Assembly (NCBI GenBank): GCA_030824075.1
Contig: JAVBYJ010000081.1
Coordinates: 1-64,000 of the forward strand
DNA: 64,000 bases
Direction: 5' to 3'
Origin: Geothrix sp.
GTDB taxonomy: Bacteria; Acidobacteriota; Holophagae; Holophagales; Holophagaceae
The notes below the pieces were generated by a model. The model searched no databases, was not told the origin of the DNA, and saw only the letters and a program-made list of their open reading frames with translations. Every line of letters begins with the position of its first letter. Positions within the stretch are counted from its first letter, which is position 1. Positions 43,622-52,303 of this stretch are shown here, piece by piece. The position numbers and the translations under genes are program-made.

Positions 43622-44470
43622 ATGCCCATCACCCCCCAAGAACTCATCGCGAACCTAGGAGATCTGCCGCCTCTGCCGCAGGTGGCCTCCGAGGTGCTGC
43701 GGGTGTCTGCCGACCCCGACGCCAACGCTGAGGACCTGCGCAAGGTCATCTCCATGGACCAGGCCCTCACCAGCCAGATCCTAAAAATCTCGAACTCCGC
43801 CATGTTCGGCATGATGCGCGAAGTGACCACCCTTACACAGGCGATCATGACGCTCGGGTTTTCCACGATCAAGAGCGTGGTCATCGCCAGCTCGGCCAAG
43901 AACCTGTACCACCGCGGCACGGTGGGCCTGCAGGAACGGCTGATCTGGGAGCACGCCCTGGTGGCAGCCATCGGCAGCCGAGCCTTCGCCAAGAGCCTGC
44001 GCTTCGCCCGAATCGAGGAAGCCTTCATCGGCGGCCTGCTGCATGACATCGGGAAGTCGGTGATGGGTGTCAAGTTTCCCGAACGCTATAGCCAGTTGTT
44101 GCGCACCGTCTACAACGAGCAGGGAGTCTGCCTCCAGTTGGAGCTGGATACCTTCGGTTTCGATCACGCCATGGTCGGCGAGGCCCTGGTGAGCCAGTGG
44201 AACCTGGCCCCCAGCCTCCAGGCGGCCGTGCGCTGGCACCACGATCCCCTCCACGCGCCCGATATCCACCAGGAACTGGCCGCCATCGTGGCCCTGGCCA
44301 ACCACATGGCCTTGGAGGAGAAGGTGGGCATCGGCGATCCCCAACACCTTGAAGACGCCTCCAGTCAGGCCATGTCGATCCTGCAGCTGGGCCCCGAGGG
44401 CCTGGACAGCATCAAAGAAAGTGTGCGGAACGCCATCGAGCAGGACAAGTCGATGATCGCGGAGTTCTAA
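43622..44470 (+). CDS. HDOD-domain signalling protein (first of two)
   Basis: A 282-residue protein filled by one HDOD domain: LIANLGDLPPLPQVASEVLR and the metal-site-like LLHDIGKSVMGVKF near residue 140, VRWHHDPLHA near 200. HDOD proteins resemble HD hydrolases but mostly act as non-enzymatic signalling or output scaffolds. Its start is 17 bases after cheR, and its TAA directly precedes the ATG of the second HDOD gene, so both are on one message. The two HDOD proteins differ enough to be paralogues, not a recent duplication. Confidence 0.88.
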   Translation: MPITPQELIANLGDLPPLPQVASEVLRVSADPDANAEDLRKVISMDQALTSQILKISNSAMFGMMREVTTLTQAIMTLGFSTIKSVVIASSAKNLYHRGTVGLQERLIWEHALVAAIGSRAFAKSLRFARIEEAFIGGLLHDIGKSVMGVKFPERYSQLLRTVYNEQGVCLQLELDTFGFDHAMVGEALVSQWNLAPSLQAAVRWHHDPLHAPDIHQELAAIVALANHMALEEKVGIGDPQHLEDASSQAMSILQLGPEGLDSIKESVRNAIEQDKSMIAEF

Positions 44471-45334
44471 ATGATCACCCGGGAGCAGTTTATCTCGCGC
44501 CTGAAGGCCAAAACCCTTCCAAGCCTCCCCCTCACGGTGGTGGCCCTGGGTGAGGCCGTACAGGACGAGCGCTGCACCGTGGACCGCATCCTCGGCATCC
44601 TCTCGAAGGATCCCTCCCTGTCCGCCACGCTGCTGCGCCTGGCCAATTCGGCCCTCTACGCCAGTGATGGGCCCGTCATGGACCTGCGCACCGCCGTGCT
44701 GCGCCTGGGTTTCGACGCGGTGGCCAACCTCGGCACCGGCGCCGCGGTCATCCGCACCCTGAAGGGTGGCAACCACCTCGACGCCTTGAAACTATGGCAG
44801 CACAGCGTGGCCGTGGGCCTCACCGCCAAGGGCATCTGTGTCCTGGCCAGACGACACGGACAGGCTGAAACCGCCTTCCTCACCGGCCTGCTCCACGACA
44901 TCGGCAAGGTCGCTCTCGATACCTGTTATCCCGAGGCTTACGCCACCGTCCTTCAGAAGGTGGCCGATGGCGCGTTCTTCGTGGATGCTGAGCATGAGGT
45001 GCTGGGCATGGATCACGCCGAGGCCGGCTCCCTCCTGGCGGCGGACTGGTCGTTCCCGCCGACGATCGTCGACGTGATCCGCGACCATCACACCCCCCAG
45101 CCCGGCGACTTCCTGCCCAATCTGATCCATCTGGCCGACCTGCTGGTGCGCACCCGGATTCCCATGGGCCCCGCAGACGAGTGTCTGATGCTGTCCCTGG
45201 AGGATCTGCCGGCCTTCAAAGCCGTCCTCGCCGGCGCACTCGATAAGGACCTGGATGTCGAGCGGCTGACCTTCTCCATCGACGACGAAGTGGACCACGC
45301 CCTGGCCTTTGTCGAAGTGGCCTTCCAGGCTTGA
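44471..45334 (+). CDS. HDOD-domain signalling protein (second of two)
   Basis: A 287-residue HDOD protein: LKAKTLPSLPLTVVALGEAV, DPSLSATLLRLANSALYAS, LRLGFDAVANLGTGAAVIRT, GLLHDIGKVALDTCYPEAYA and VIRDHHTPQPGDFL. It begins at the base after the first HDOD stop. Its spacing to cheB is 7 bases. Tandem HDOD genes between cheR and cheB suggest these proteins receive or transmit the output of the same chemosensory-type pathway; that is inference from position. Confidence 0.88.
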   Translation: MITREQFISRLKAKTLPSLPLTVVALGEAVQDERCTVDRILGILSKDPSLSATLLRLANSALYASDGPVMDLRTAVLRLGFDAVANLGTGAAVIRTLKGGNHLDALKLWQHSVAVGLTAKGICVLARRHGQAETAFLTGLLHDIGKVALDTCYPEAYATVLQKVADGAFFVDAEHEVLGMDHAEAGSLLAADWSFPPTIVDVIRDHHTPQPGDFLPNLIHLADLLVRTRIPMGPADECLMLSLEDLPAFKAVLAGALDKDLDVERLTFSIDDEVDHALAFVEVAFQA

Positions 45335-45341
45335 GGGAATC

Positions 45342-46442
45342 ATGACCATTCGCATCCTGATCGTGGACGACAGCCCCTTCATGCGGAAATCCCTTCAGAA
45401 GATGCTAGAGGAGGCCCCGGACCTGCGCGTCGTGGCCACGGCGCGAGACGGCATCGACGCCCTCGAGAAAATCCAGGAGCACAAGCCCGACATCGTCACC
45501 CTCGATATCGAGATGCCGCGCATGGACGGGCTGACCTGCCTGAAGAAGATCATGGCGGATCACCCCATGCCGGTGCTGATGGTGTCCAGCCTCACCCAGG
45601 AAGGGGCCCAGGCCACGTTCGACGCCCTCTCCATCGGGGCCCTCGACTTCATCCCCAAAGAAAACAGCTTTGCCAGCATGAGCATCCTGCAGATCCAGCA
45701 CGACCTGCAGGAGAAGGTGCGCCGCCTGGCGACGAGCCCCCGTTTCCACAGGACGGCGCAGGGTTCCTCGACGCCATCCCCGGCCCCCCACATCCCGGCC
45801 GCCGTCAGACCGGCCGCGCCGCCACCGAAGGCCCCCGCCCCGTCAGGCGCCGGGCTGGGATCCTCTCCCCAGGCCGAACTGCTGGTGATCGGAAGTTCCA
45901 CCGGCGGCCCCAAGGCCCTTCAGGACATCCTTCCAGCGCTTCCGGCCAACCTGCCCGTGCCCTGCCTCATCGTCCAGCACATGCCAAGCACCTTCACCAA
46001 GCCCTTCGCGGATCGTCTGAACGGGCTCTGCCAGGTGCACGTGAAGGAAGCTGAGCAGGGCGAACCGCTCAAGGCTGGCACAGTCTACATCGCGCCCGGC
46101 GGCATCCACATGACCTACGGAACGCGGAGTCCGAAGGGCTGCATCGAATTGAGCCCTGAACCCATGTCCTCCCTGCACCGCCCCAGCGTGGATGTGCTGT
46201 TCCTGAGCGTGGCCGAACTGTACCGGGGCCAGGTGCTGGCGGGAATCCTCACCGGCATGGGCGCGGACGGCGCCAAGGGCATGGAACAGCTGAAGCTCAA
46301 GGGAGCGCACACCCTCGCGGAATCCGAAGAATCCTGCGTGGTCTACGGCATGCCCAGGGCGGCGGTGGACCGGGGTTGTGTGGATGTCATCGCCCCCCTG
46401 TCCGACATCCCCGGCCACCTGTGCCGGCACTTCAGGATCTGA
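45342..46442 (+). CDS. cheB: CheB chemotaxis methylesterase/deamidase
   Basis: A 366-residue response regulator with a receiver (residues 1-120: ILIVDDSPFMRKSL, phospho-acceptor in VTLDIEMPRMDG, KENSF at the end), then a proline/alanine-rich linker (about 140-180). The methylesterase domain has its catalytic Ser in IGSSTGGPKAL, His in VQHMPSTFTKPF and Asp in GMGADGAKGM. It removes methyl groups from receptors, opposing CheR. ATG 45342 is used; the frame above it is not receiver-like. Its TGA overlaps the next ATG (TGATG at 46440-46444). Confidence 0.94.
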   Translation: MTIRILIVDDSPFMRKSLQKMLEEAPDLRVVATARDGIDALEKIQEHKPDIVTLDIEMPRMDGLTCLKKIMADHPMPVLMVSSLTQEGAQATFDALSIGALDFIPKENSFASMSILQIQHDLQEKVRRLATSPRFHRTAQGSSTPSPAPHIPAAVRPAAPPPKAPAPSGAGLGSSPQAELLVIGSSTGGPKALQDILPALPANLPVPCLIVQHMPSTFTKPFADRLNGLCQVHVKEAEQGEPLKAGTVYIAPGGIHMTYGTRSPKGCIELSPEPMSSLHRPSVDVLFLSVAELYRGQVLAGILTGMGADGAKGMEQLKLKGAHTLAESEESCVVYGMPRAAVDRGCVDVIAPLSDIPGHLCRHFRI

Positions 46443-47317
46443 TGCTGACGCCTGCCATCCTGGGATCCCTGAGGATCCCGGCCACCGCGGCACCGTCTGC
46501 CCCGGCCCTGTTCAACGCCGTCGCGGGTCAAACCATCGAGGCCACCCTAGAGGCCCTGCTTCCTGAAGGGCTGCTCCTGCGCCTCCCGGACGGAAAGCCG
46601 CTTCAGGCTCAGGGCAGCCTGCCCTTCCCCCCGGGAAGCCTTCTCACCCTGAAGGCGCTGCCCTTGCCGGAGGGCGCCGGGGTGCGCCTGCAGGTCATCC
46701 GGGCCACACCTCCCCCCAGCCCGGCCCTGCTCGCCCCGCTGGTCCTCGGCGAGGCGGCCCCGTTGCTGGCCCGGATCCAGGCAGGCGCGGACCAGTCGCC
46801 CCTCACGGCCCTGCTCCGCAGCCTTGTCCAGGCGGGCGTGGCTGTGGCGGAACAGCCGGAGACCTGGTCCCTCTGGATGAAAGAAACCATGAAGGCCCTG
46901 GCTGATCCTGCGACCTCGCCAGCGGAGTCCACCTTCCACAGGCTGCAGGCCAAGGAGGGCACAGGCTGGTTCGAGCTGCCCCTGCCCTGGGGCCCTGGGG
47001 CCGACCCCATGCGGATCTGGATCGAGGAGGACCGGGATCCGGCGGGAGACGCTTCCGAACCCGTGCACCGCGTGTTCCTGAGCGTCCCTTTCAGCGTCCT
47101 TGGCGACGTTCGCATGGGATTGGAACAGCGCCCTTCGGGGCTGAGGGTCCGGCTATGGCTCCAGGAGCCTGGCCAGGTCGCGCCACTCCGCGCCAGCCTC
47201 GAAGCGGAACTGGCTTCCCTGGGGCGGCCCGTGGATCTCCAGGTGCTCGCCCTGCCCCCTGGGACGCCGGATCTCCGGGCCCTCGCCGGGGCCGCCCCCC
47301 TCCAGGCCCTGGGGTAA
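46442..47317 (+). CDS. FliK-like or unknown protein in the chemosensory cluster
   Basis: A 291-residue protein with no firm family. The N-terminal half is alanine/proline/leucine-rich with an OB-like strand pattern (LEALLPEGLLLRLPDGKPLQAQG). The C-terminal half (HRVFLSVPFSVLGDVRMGLEQ ... LRVRLWLQEPGQVAPLRASLEAELASL) resembles the C-terminal core of the flagellar hook-length protein FliK. The FliK reading is tentative; no other flagellar gene is in the window. It is translationally coupled to cheB (TGATG). Confidence 0.55.
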   Translation: MLTPAILGSLRIPATAAPSAPALFNAVAGQTIEATLEALLPEGLLLRLPDGKPLQAQGSLPFPPGSLLTLKALPLPEGAGVRLQVIRATPPPSPALLAPLVLGEAAPLLARIQAGADQSPLTALLRSLVQAGVAVAEQPETWSLWMKETMKALADPATSPAESTFHRLQAKEGTGWFELPLPWGPGADPMRIWIEEDRDPAGDASEPVHRVFLSVPFSVLGDVRMGLEQRPSGLRVRLWLQEPGQVAPLRASLEAELASLGRPVDLQVLALPPGTPDLRALAGAAPLQALG

Positions 47318-47323
47318 GGCGTT

Positions 47324-49285
47324 GTGAGCACCTTCCCCCTCCAGCAGCCCCTGCCCCACGGAGCCACGCCCCGTCTTCCCGCGCCTCACCGACGGCGGCC
47401 CCATCCCCTCGTCCTGGTGGGCGGCTACTGGGCGACCTTCATTCTCCTCCACCTCGGCGCCGCGACCTTGAGCTCCCATGATGGGGTGTACCTCTGGTAC
47501 TTTCCGGCGGCCCTGAGCGTCGCGCTGCTCCTGATCCTCGGGCCGAGGTACCTCCCCGCCGTCATCCTCGCGCCCTTACCCGTGGACCTGTTTCTCAGGC
47601 CGATGGACCTCCCGACCTGGGCCATCCTGGGGTTGGCGGTTTCCTATGCCTGCGGCCATGCCCTGGCGGTGATGGTGTTCCGCCGGATTGGGCTCTCTTC
47701 CCGGCTGCGCCGGATCCAGGATGTGGCCGGATTTCTGGCCCTGGCCTTCCTGGGTCCGCTGCTGGCGGCCCCCCCCGCCTACCTGCTGCTGCGGGCCTCA
47801 GGCGCCCTTCCAGCCAACCACCTCATGGAGGGCGCCCGGACCATCCTCCTTGGTGATGTCCTGGGCGTGCTGACGCTGGGACCGGCGCTGCTGCTCTGGA
47901 TCCGCCCCCTCCTCACCCTCGGATGGACACCCCGGAGACGCTGCAGCCCCTCCATACGCCCGGTGGCATTCCTGTTCCAGTGCGCTGGGTTGGCCCTGGC
48001 CGCGTTCGTGGTGGCGCGGTTCAGCGAACCGGACACCCTCCATTTGAAATACGTGCTCTTCCTGCCCCTGTTCTGGATGGTCATGCATGGCGGGATGCGG
48101 ATGGCCAGTCTCGGATTCCCCCTGCTGAGCCTGGCGCTGGCCCTGGCCATGCTTCAGGGCAACCCCACGGCCGACACCATCCTTGGGATCCAGGCCTTCC
48201 TGGTGGTGCTCTTCGGCACGGCCCTCTTCCTGAGTTCTGCGATGGATGCCCACGACGCGGTCCTGAGCCGGCGTGACCGGGGCGCCCGCCGCCTGAATCA
48301 GTTGGTGGCGGCCAGCGGCGCCGTTCCCTGGGAGATGGAGGTAGCAACGGGGCATTGTGGCTACCTGGGGCAGGAAATCGAGTCACTCCTTGGATGGCCC
48401 CAGGAAGCCTGGCGGAAGGAGCCCTTCTGGGGCGAGGTGGTGCATCCCGACGACCAGCCTGCCTTTCTCCGGTTCCTGCGTGAGGTGGGCCGTCCCGATA
48501 GCAACCACCAGCTTGAGTTCCGCCTCCGCACCCCGGAGGGCGGGGAGCATTGGGTCCGGGCCGCCGGGGGGCTGGAGCCGGGTCATACCCAGGGCCGGGC
48601 CATCGGATTTCTTTTCGATATCCACACCCACAAACAGGTCGAAGAGAAGATCCGGCGCGCTTCTCTGGATGAAAAGGACCTGCTGCTCCGGGAGATCCAC
48701 CATCGCGTAAAGAACAACCTCCAGGTGGTGTCCAGTCTGCTCCGGCTCCAGGCCTCGACCCAGGAAGACCCTGCCCTTCAGCGGGCCCTGCAGGAAGCCC
48801 AGGAGCGCGTCCATGCCATCGCGCTCATCCATCAGAAGCTCAAGCACGCACCCGATTTTTCGCGCCTCGATCTGCCGGGGTACGTACAGACCCTGGCGGA
48901 GCGCCTGGTGCGGAGCTACGCGAGCATCCCGGCCCTCATCGATCTCCGGGTGCGCGTGGCTGAGGTGGAAATTGGTGCCGATGTTCCGGTACCGCTGGGC
49001 CTGATCCTGAATGAACTGGTGGCCAATGCCCTCCAGCACGGTTTCCCGCCCGGCCAGGGCGGGAGCCTGGATATCGACATCGAGCGGAATGGCCGGGGCT
49101 GGATCACCCTTCGCGTGGCAGATTCAGGCCAGGGTCTGCCCGAATCCGTCCACCTGGACAAGGGTGGGTTGGGATTCCAGTTGGTGCAGGCCCTGACCGA
49201 TCAATTGGGAGGGACCCTGGAGCTGGAGCGGCGCCGGGGTGCCTCCTTCCTTCTGAGTTTCCCGGGCCCCCCACGGCAGCCATGA
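47324..49285 (+). CDS. Membrane sensor histidine kinase: MASE1-like, PAS, HisKA_2
   Basis: A 653-residue kinase. Eight or so hydrophobic segments at about residues 20-310 look like a MASE1-type membrane sensor. A PAS domain follows (about 325-445, with PAC-like LEFRLRTPEGGEHWVRAAGG). The phospho-acceptor is in LREIHHRVKNNLQVVSSLLRL near residue 465 (HisKA_2/HWE-related), and the ATPase has LGLILNELVANALQHGFPP and KGGLGFQLVQALTDQ. GTG 47324 is the start. It overlaps the next gene by ATGA, and the two kinases probably act together, the second containing receivers. Confidence 0.87.
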   Translation: MSTFPLQQPLPHGATPRLPAPHRRRPHPLVLVGGYWATFILLHLGAATLSSHDGVYLWYFPAALSVALLLILGPRYLPAVILAPLPVDLFLRPMDLPTWAILGLAVSYACGHALAVMVFRRIGLSSRLRRIQDVAGFLALAFLGPLLAAPPAYLLLRASGALPANHLMEGARTILLGDVLGVLTLGPALLLWIRPLLTLGWTPRRRCSPSIRPVAFLFQCAGLALAAFVVARFSEPDTLHLKYVLFLPLFWMVMHGGMRMASLGFPLLSLALALAMLQGNPTADTILGIQAFLVVLFGTALFLSSAMDAHDAVLSRRDRGARRLNQLVAASGAVPWEMEVATGHCGYLGQEIESLLGWPQEAWRKEPFWGEVVHPDDQPAFLRFLREVGRPDSNHQLEFRLRTPEGGEHWVRAAGGLEPGHTQGRAIGFLFDIHTHKQVEEKIRRASLDEKDLLLREIHHRVKNNLQVVSSLLRLQASTQEDPALQRALQEAQERVHAIALIHQKLKHAPDFSRLDLPGYVQTLAERLVRSYASIPALIDLRVRVAEVEIGADVPVPLGLILNELVANALQHGFPPGQGGSLDIDIERNGRGWITLRVADSGQGLPESVHLDKGGLGFQLVQALTDQLGGTLELERRRGASFLLSFPGPPRQP

Positions 49286-51204
49286 CCCAACCCAAGATCC
49301 TGATCGTCGAAGACGAGGCCATCGTGGCGATGGACCTCAAGATGCACCTTCAGGAGCTGGGATACGGTGTGGCGGCGCTCGCTTCCAGCGGCGAAGAGGC
49401 TCTGGCTCTGGCCTCCCGCCTGATGCCCGATCTGGTGCTCATGGACATCTCGCTGGGATCAGGCATGGATGGCATCGAGGCTGCCCGGCGGATCCAGGCC
49501 ATGGACGTTCCCGTCGTGTTCCTCACGGCCTTCGCGGATGAAGCGACCCTGGCCCGGGCCAGGGAAAGCGCCCCCTATGGCTACCTCCTGAAGCCCTACG
49601 ACGAACGCACCCTCCACTCCACCATCGAGATGGCCCTCTACCGGCACCGGATGGAGCAGGAGATCAAGGCCAGTGAATCCAGGCTCCGGGCCATCATCGA
49701 GCACGCCATCGACATGGTGGTGATCATCGACCGGTCCGGATTGGTGTCCTACAGCAGCCCCGCTGCCTCGAGAATCCTTGGCTACGCCCTCGGTGAACGT
49801 GTGGGGACTCCAGCCATCAACCTGATCCATCCCGACGACCGGGGCACCTACACGAAGGTTCTCGCGGAGCTCCTGCAACATCCTGGCGGGACAAGGACCC
49901 TTGAGATCCGCGTGCTGCACAAGGATGGATCGCAAAGACTCATGGAGGCGATCTCCCACAATGCCATTGCGGTTCCCGGTGTCCATGGCATCGTCGTGAA
50001 CGCCCGCGACATCACCGAACGGCGGCAGGCCGAACTCGATCGCCAAGACATGGACCTGAAGGTCCAACAGGCCCAAAAACTCGAAAGCCTGGGCGTGCTG
50101 GCCGGCGGCATCGCCCATGATTTCAATAACCTCCTCATGGGCATCATGGGCCATGCCGGCCTCGCCCTCATGGAGCCGGGCGTGGAGGCTAGCCTTCGCC
50201 GCCGCCTGCAGCAGATCGAAGTCGCCGCCACCCGCGCCGCCGAGCTCACCAACCAGCTGCTGGCCTATTCGGGCCGCGGCAAATTCCAGGTGGAGCCCCT
50301 ATCGCTTGCCTCGCTGGTGGACGAGATGGAGAGCCTGCTGGAGACCGTCATCTCCAAGAAGGCCATCCTGGAACACCGCTACGCGCTCGATCTCCCGCCG
50401 ATCGAAGGGGACGCGACCCAGATCCGCCAGGTCATCATGAACCTCATCACCAATGCCTCGGACGCGCTGGGCGACCGTGTCGGGACCATCACCATCGCCA
50501 CCGGGGTGATGGAGACCGGTCCATTCACCCCCTGCCTCGCCGGCACCCCTCCGGAAGGGACCTCCGTCTACCTGGACGTCTGCGACACGGGCTCCGGCAT
50601 GGATCCAGAAACCCTCCACCGGGTCTTCGATCCTTTCTTCACCACCAAGTTCACGGGGCGTGGCCTCGGACTGGCCGCCGTCCTCGGAATCATGCGCGGT
50701 CACCACGGGGCCATCCAGGTCACGACCGAGCCGGGCCAGGGCACCACCTTCCGTCTCCTGTTCCCGCGTTCGGACCAGCCCATGGCCCCGCCCACCCTCC
50801 AGGCCCGGCCGGCCCAGTTCTACCAGAGCCAAGGGGTCATTCTCGTGGTGGACGATGAGGAATCCGTGCGCAGCGTCGCCACCTCCGCCCTTGAGCGCTG
50901 CGGCTTCACCGTCCTGACCGCCTTCAATGGCCGCGACGGGTTGGCCGCTTTCCGGGCCCATGAAGACCAGATCCGCGCCATCGTGCTGGACCTCACCATG
51001 CCCATCATGAGCGGGGATGAAGTGCTGGCGGACCTGCGTTCCGGGGGCGGCCCCGGAGCCTCCGTGCCCGTGCTGCTTTCCAGCGGCTACAGCAGCGTCG
51101 AGGTGGCGGGGAACCTCCAGCGCCGAGGGGTTCAGCACTTCCTTCAGAAACCCTACAGCCCCGGGGATCTCATCGGAAAGATCCGGGCCTGCCTCGGGGA
51201 ATGA
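49282..51204 (+). CDS. Hybrid histidine kinase: receiver, PAS, HisKA, HATPase, receiver
   Basis: A 640-residue cytoplasmic protein. The N-terminal receiver (ILIVEDEAIVAMDLKMHL, acceptor in LVLMDISLGSGMDG near residue 55) is followed by PAS (about 130-245), an H-box (LAGGIAHDFNNLLMG) and an ATPase domain (GRGLGLAAVLGIM). The second receiver has its acceptor in IRAIVLDLTMPIMSGDE. Receivers at both ends imply phosphorelay input from the upstream membrane kinase and internal transfer at the end. The core is closely related to the kinase at 23-24.5 kb. It ends 4 bases before the convergent lpxD stop. Confidence 0.9.
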   Translation: MTQPKILIVEDEAIVAMDLKMHLQELGYGVAALASSGEEALALASRLMPDLVLMDISLGSGMDGIEAARRIQAMDVPVVFLTAFADEATLARARESAPYGYLLKPYDERTLHSTIEMALYRHRMEQEIKASESRLRAIIEHAIDMVVIIDRSGLVSYSSPAASRILGYALGERVGTPAINLIHPDDRGTYTKVLAELLQHPGGTRTLEIRVLHKDGSQRLMEAISHNAIAVPGVHGIVVNARDITERRQAELDRQDMDLKVQQAQKLESLGVLAGGIAHDFNNLLMGIMGHAGLALMEPGVEASLRRRLQQIEVAATRAAELTNQLLAYSGRGKFQVEPLSLASLVDEMESLLETVISKKAILEHRYALDLPPIEGDATQIRQVIMNLITNASDALGDRVGTITIATGVMETGPFTPCLAGTPPEGTSVYLDVCDTGSGMDPETLHRVFDPFFTTKFTGRGLGLAAVLGIMRGHHGAIQVTTEPGQGTTFRLLFPRSDQPMAPPTLQARPAQFYQSQGVILVVDDEESVRSVATSALERCGFTVLTAFNGRDGLAAFRAHEDQIRAIVLDLTMPIMSGDEVLADLRSGGGPGASVPVLLSSGYSSVEVAGNLQRRGVQHFLQKPYSPGDLIGKIRACLGE

Positions 51205-51208
51205 TCGG

Positions 51209-52210
51209 TCACCCCTTCCGCAGCTGTTTCATGAGCCTCGGCAGACGGTTCAGGGCGGCTTGGGCCTCGGTCCACTCCCGATGGGGGCGCGCCGGGAAGC
51301 CTGTGACAAAGCTGCCTTCGGGCAGGCTCTTCGCCACCACGCTGTTGCCGCCCACGACGCTGCGGCTGCCGATCTCGATGTGGCCCACCACGCCCACCTT
51401 GCCCGCCAGGGTCACATAGTCGCCCAGCTTCGTGGAGCCGCTGATACCGGTCTGGCTCACCAGGAGGCAGTGCTTCCCCACCTGCACGTTGTGGCCCACC
51501 TGCACCTGGTTGTCGATCTTGGTGCCCAGGCCGATACGGGTGGGGCCCAGCACGCCGCGGTCGATGGTGACGCAGGCACCGACCTCCACATCGTCGCCAA
51601 TCTCCACCCAACCCACCTGGGGGATCTTGGCGTGACGGCCCTCCACGAGCACGTACCCATACCCGTCGCTGCCCACCACCGAATTGGCGTGGATGGTCAC
51701 GCGGTTCCCCAGCCGCGTCCGCCGGTAGAGCACCACTCCGGAAAACAGTTCGCAGCCGTCGCCCAGTACGCAGTCGTCGCCGATGTGGACGCCTGGATGC
51801 AGCACGCAATCCTTCCCCAGCACCGTGCGCCCGCCCACCGTGGCACCAGGTGCGATGCGACAGCCCTCCCCCACCACCGCGCTGGGATGCACCGGTGTGG
51901 CGCTCCATTCGGGGTCCGGTTCGGGATGCAGCCAGCCGATGGCCTGGGCGAAGGCCCAGTAGGGGTGCTTCACCCGCAGCACGGGATGGTCACCCAGGTC
52001 CACCGTGGCCTCCGCGAAGATCAGACCCGCCGCACTTTCCTTCGCCTTGGTCGCGTATTTGGGGTTGGCCAGGAAGGACACGGATCCAGCCCTGGCCTCC
52101 TCCAGTGGCTTTACTTCGGAAATGATGCGATCCGGGGGACAATGCTCCAGGGAGCCACCCAGACGTTCGGCCAGATCCTGCGCGGTCAGGGTCATCACGG
52201 TCCTGGACAT
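51209..52210 (-). CDS. lpxD: UDP-3-O-acylglucosamine N-acyltransferase
   Basis: A 333-residue enzyme that adds the second acyl chain in lipid A synthesis. An N-terminal uridine-binding domain (TAQDLAERLGGSLEHCP, SVSFLANPKYATKAK) is followed by a left-handed beta-helix of hexapeptide repeats. The catalytic histidine is in NQVQVGHNVQVGKH near residue 245. ATG 52210 has GGAGG just upstream. Its presence shows an LPS-bearing outer membrane. It is separated from lgt by a heptamer tandem repeat in their shared upstream region. Confidence 0.95.
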   Translation of the reverse strand: MSRTVMTLTAQDLAERLGGSLEHCPPDRIISEVKPLEEARAGSVSFLANPKYATKAKESAAGLIFAEATVDLGDHPVLRVKHPYWAFAQAIGWLHPEPDPEWSATPVHPSAVVGEGCRIAPGATVGGRTVLGKDCVLHPGVHIGDDCVLGDGCELFSGVVLYRRTRLGNRVTIHANSVVGSDGYGYVLVEGRHAKIPQVGWVEIGDDVEVGACVTIDRGVLGPTRIGLGTKIDNQVQVGHNVQVGKHCLLVSQTGISGSTKLGDYVTLAGKVGVVGHIEIGSRSVVGGNSVVAKSLPEGSFVTGFPARPHREWTEAQAALNRLPRLMKQLRKG

Positions 52211-52224
52211 GGGAGCCTCCTCAT

Positions 52225-52280
52225 CAGTCTTCAGTCTTCAGTCTTCAGTCTTCAGTCTTCAGCCTTCAGCCTTCAGTTTC
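52225..52280. repeat. Tandem heptamer repeat between lpxD and lgt
   Basis: Eight 7-base units: five exact CAGTCTT, two CAGCCTT and one CAGTTTC. It lies 14 bases upstream of the lpxD start and 23 bases upstream of the lgt start, within the 93-base gap that should hold both divergent promoters. The run is prone to length change by slipped-strand pairing, which would alter promoter spacing. No spacers exist, so it is not CRISPR-like. Confidence 0.9.
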
Positions 52281-52303
52281 CAGTCATCCGTTCGGAATCG
52301 CCC

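Noticed and set aside
52225..52280. Heptamer run considered as CRISPR
   Set aside because: Units are contiguous 7-mers without spacers, and no cas genes exist in the window.
51017..52303. Long open frame running into lgt from upstream
   Set aside because: The Lgt homology begins at ATG 52304. The upstream part is antisense to lpxD and reads through the heptamer repeat.
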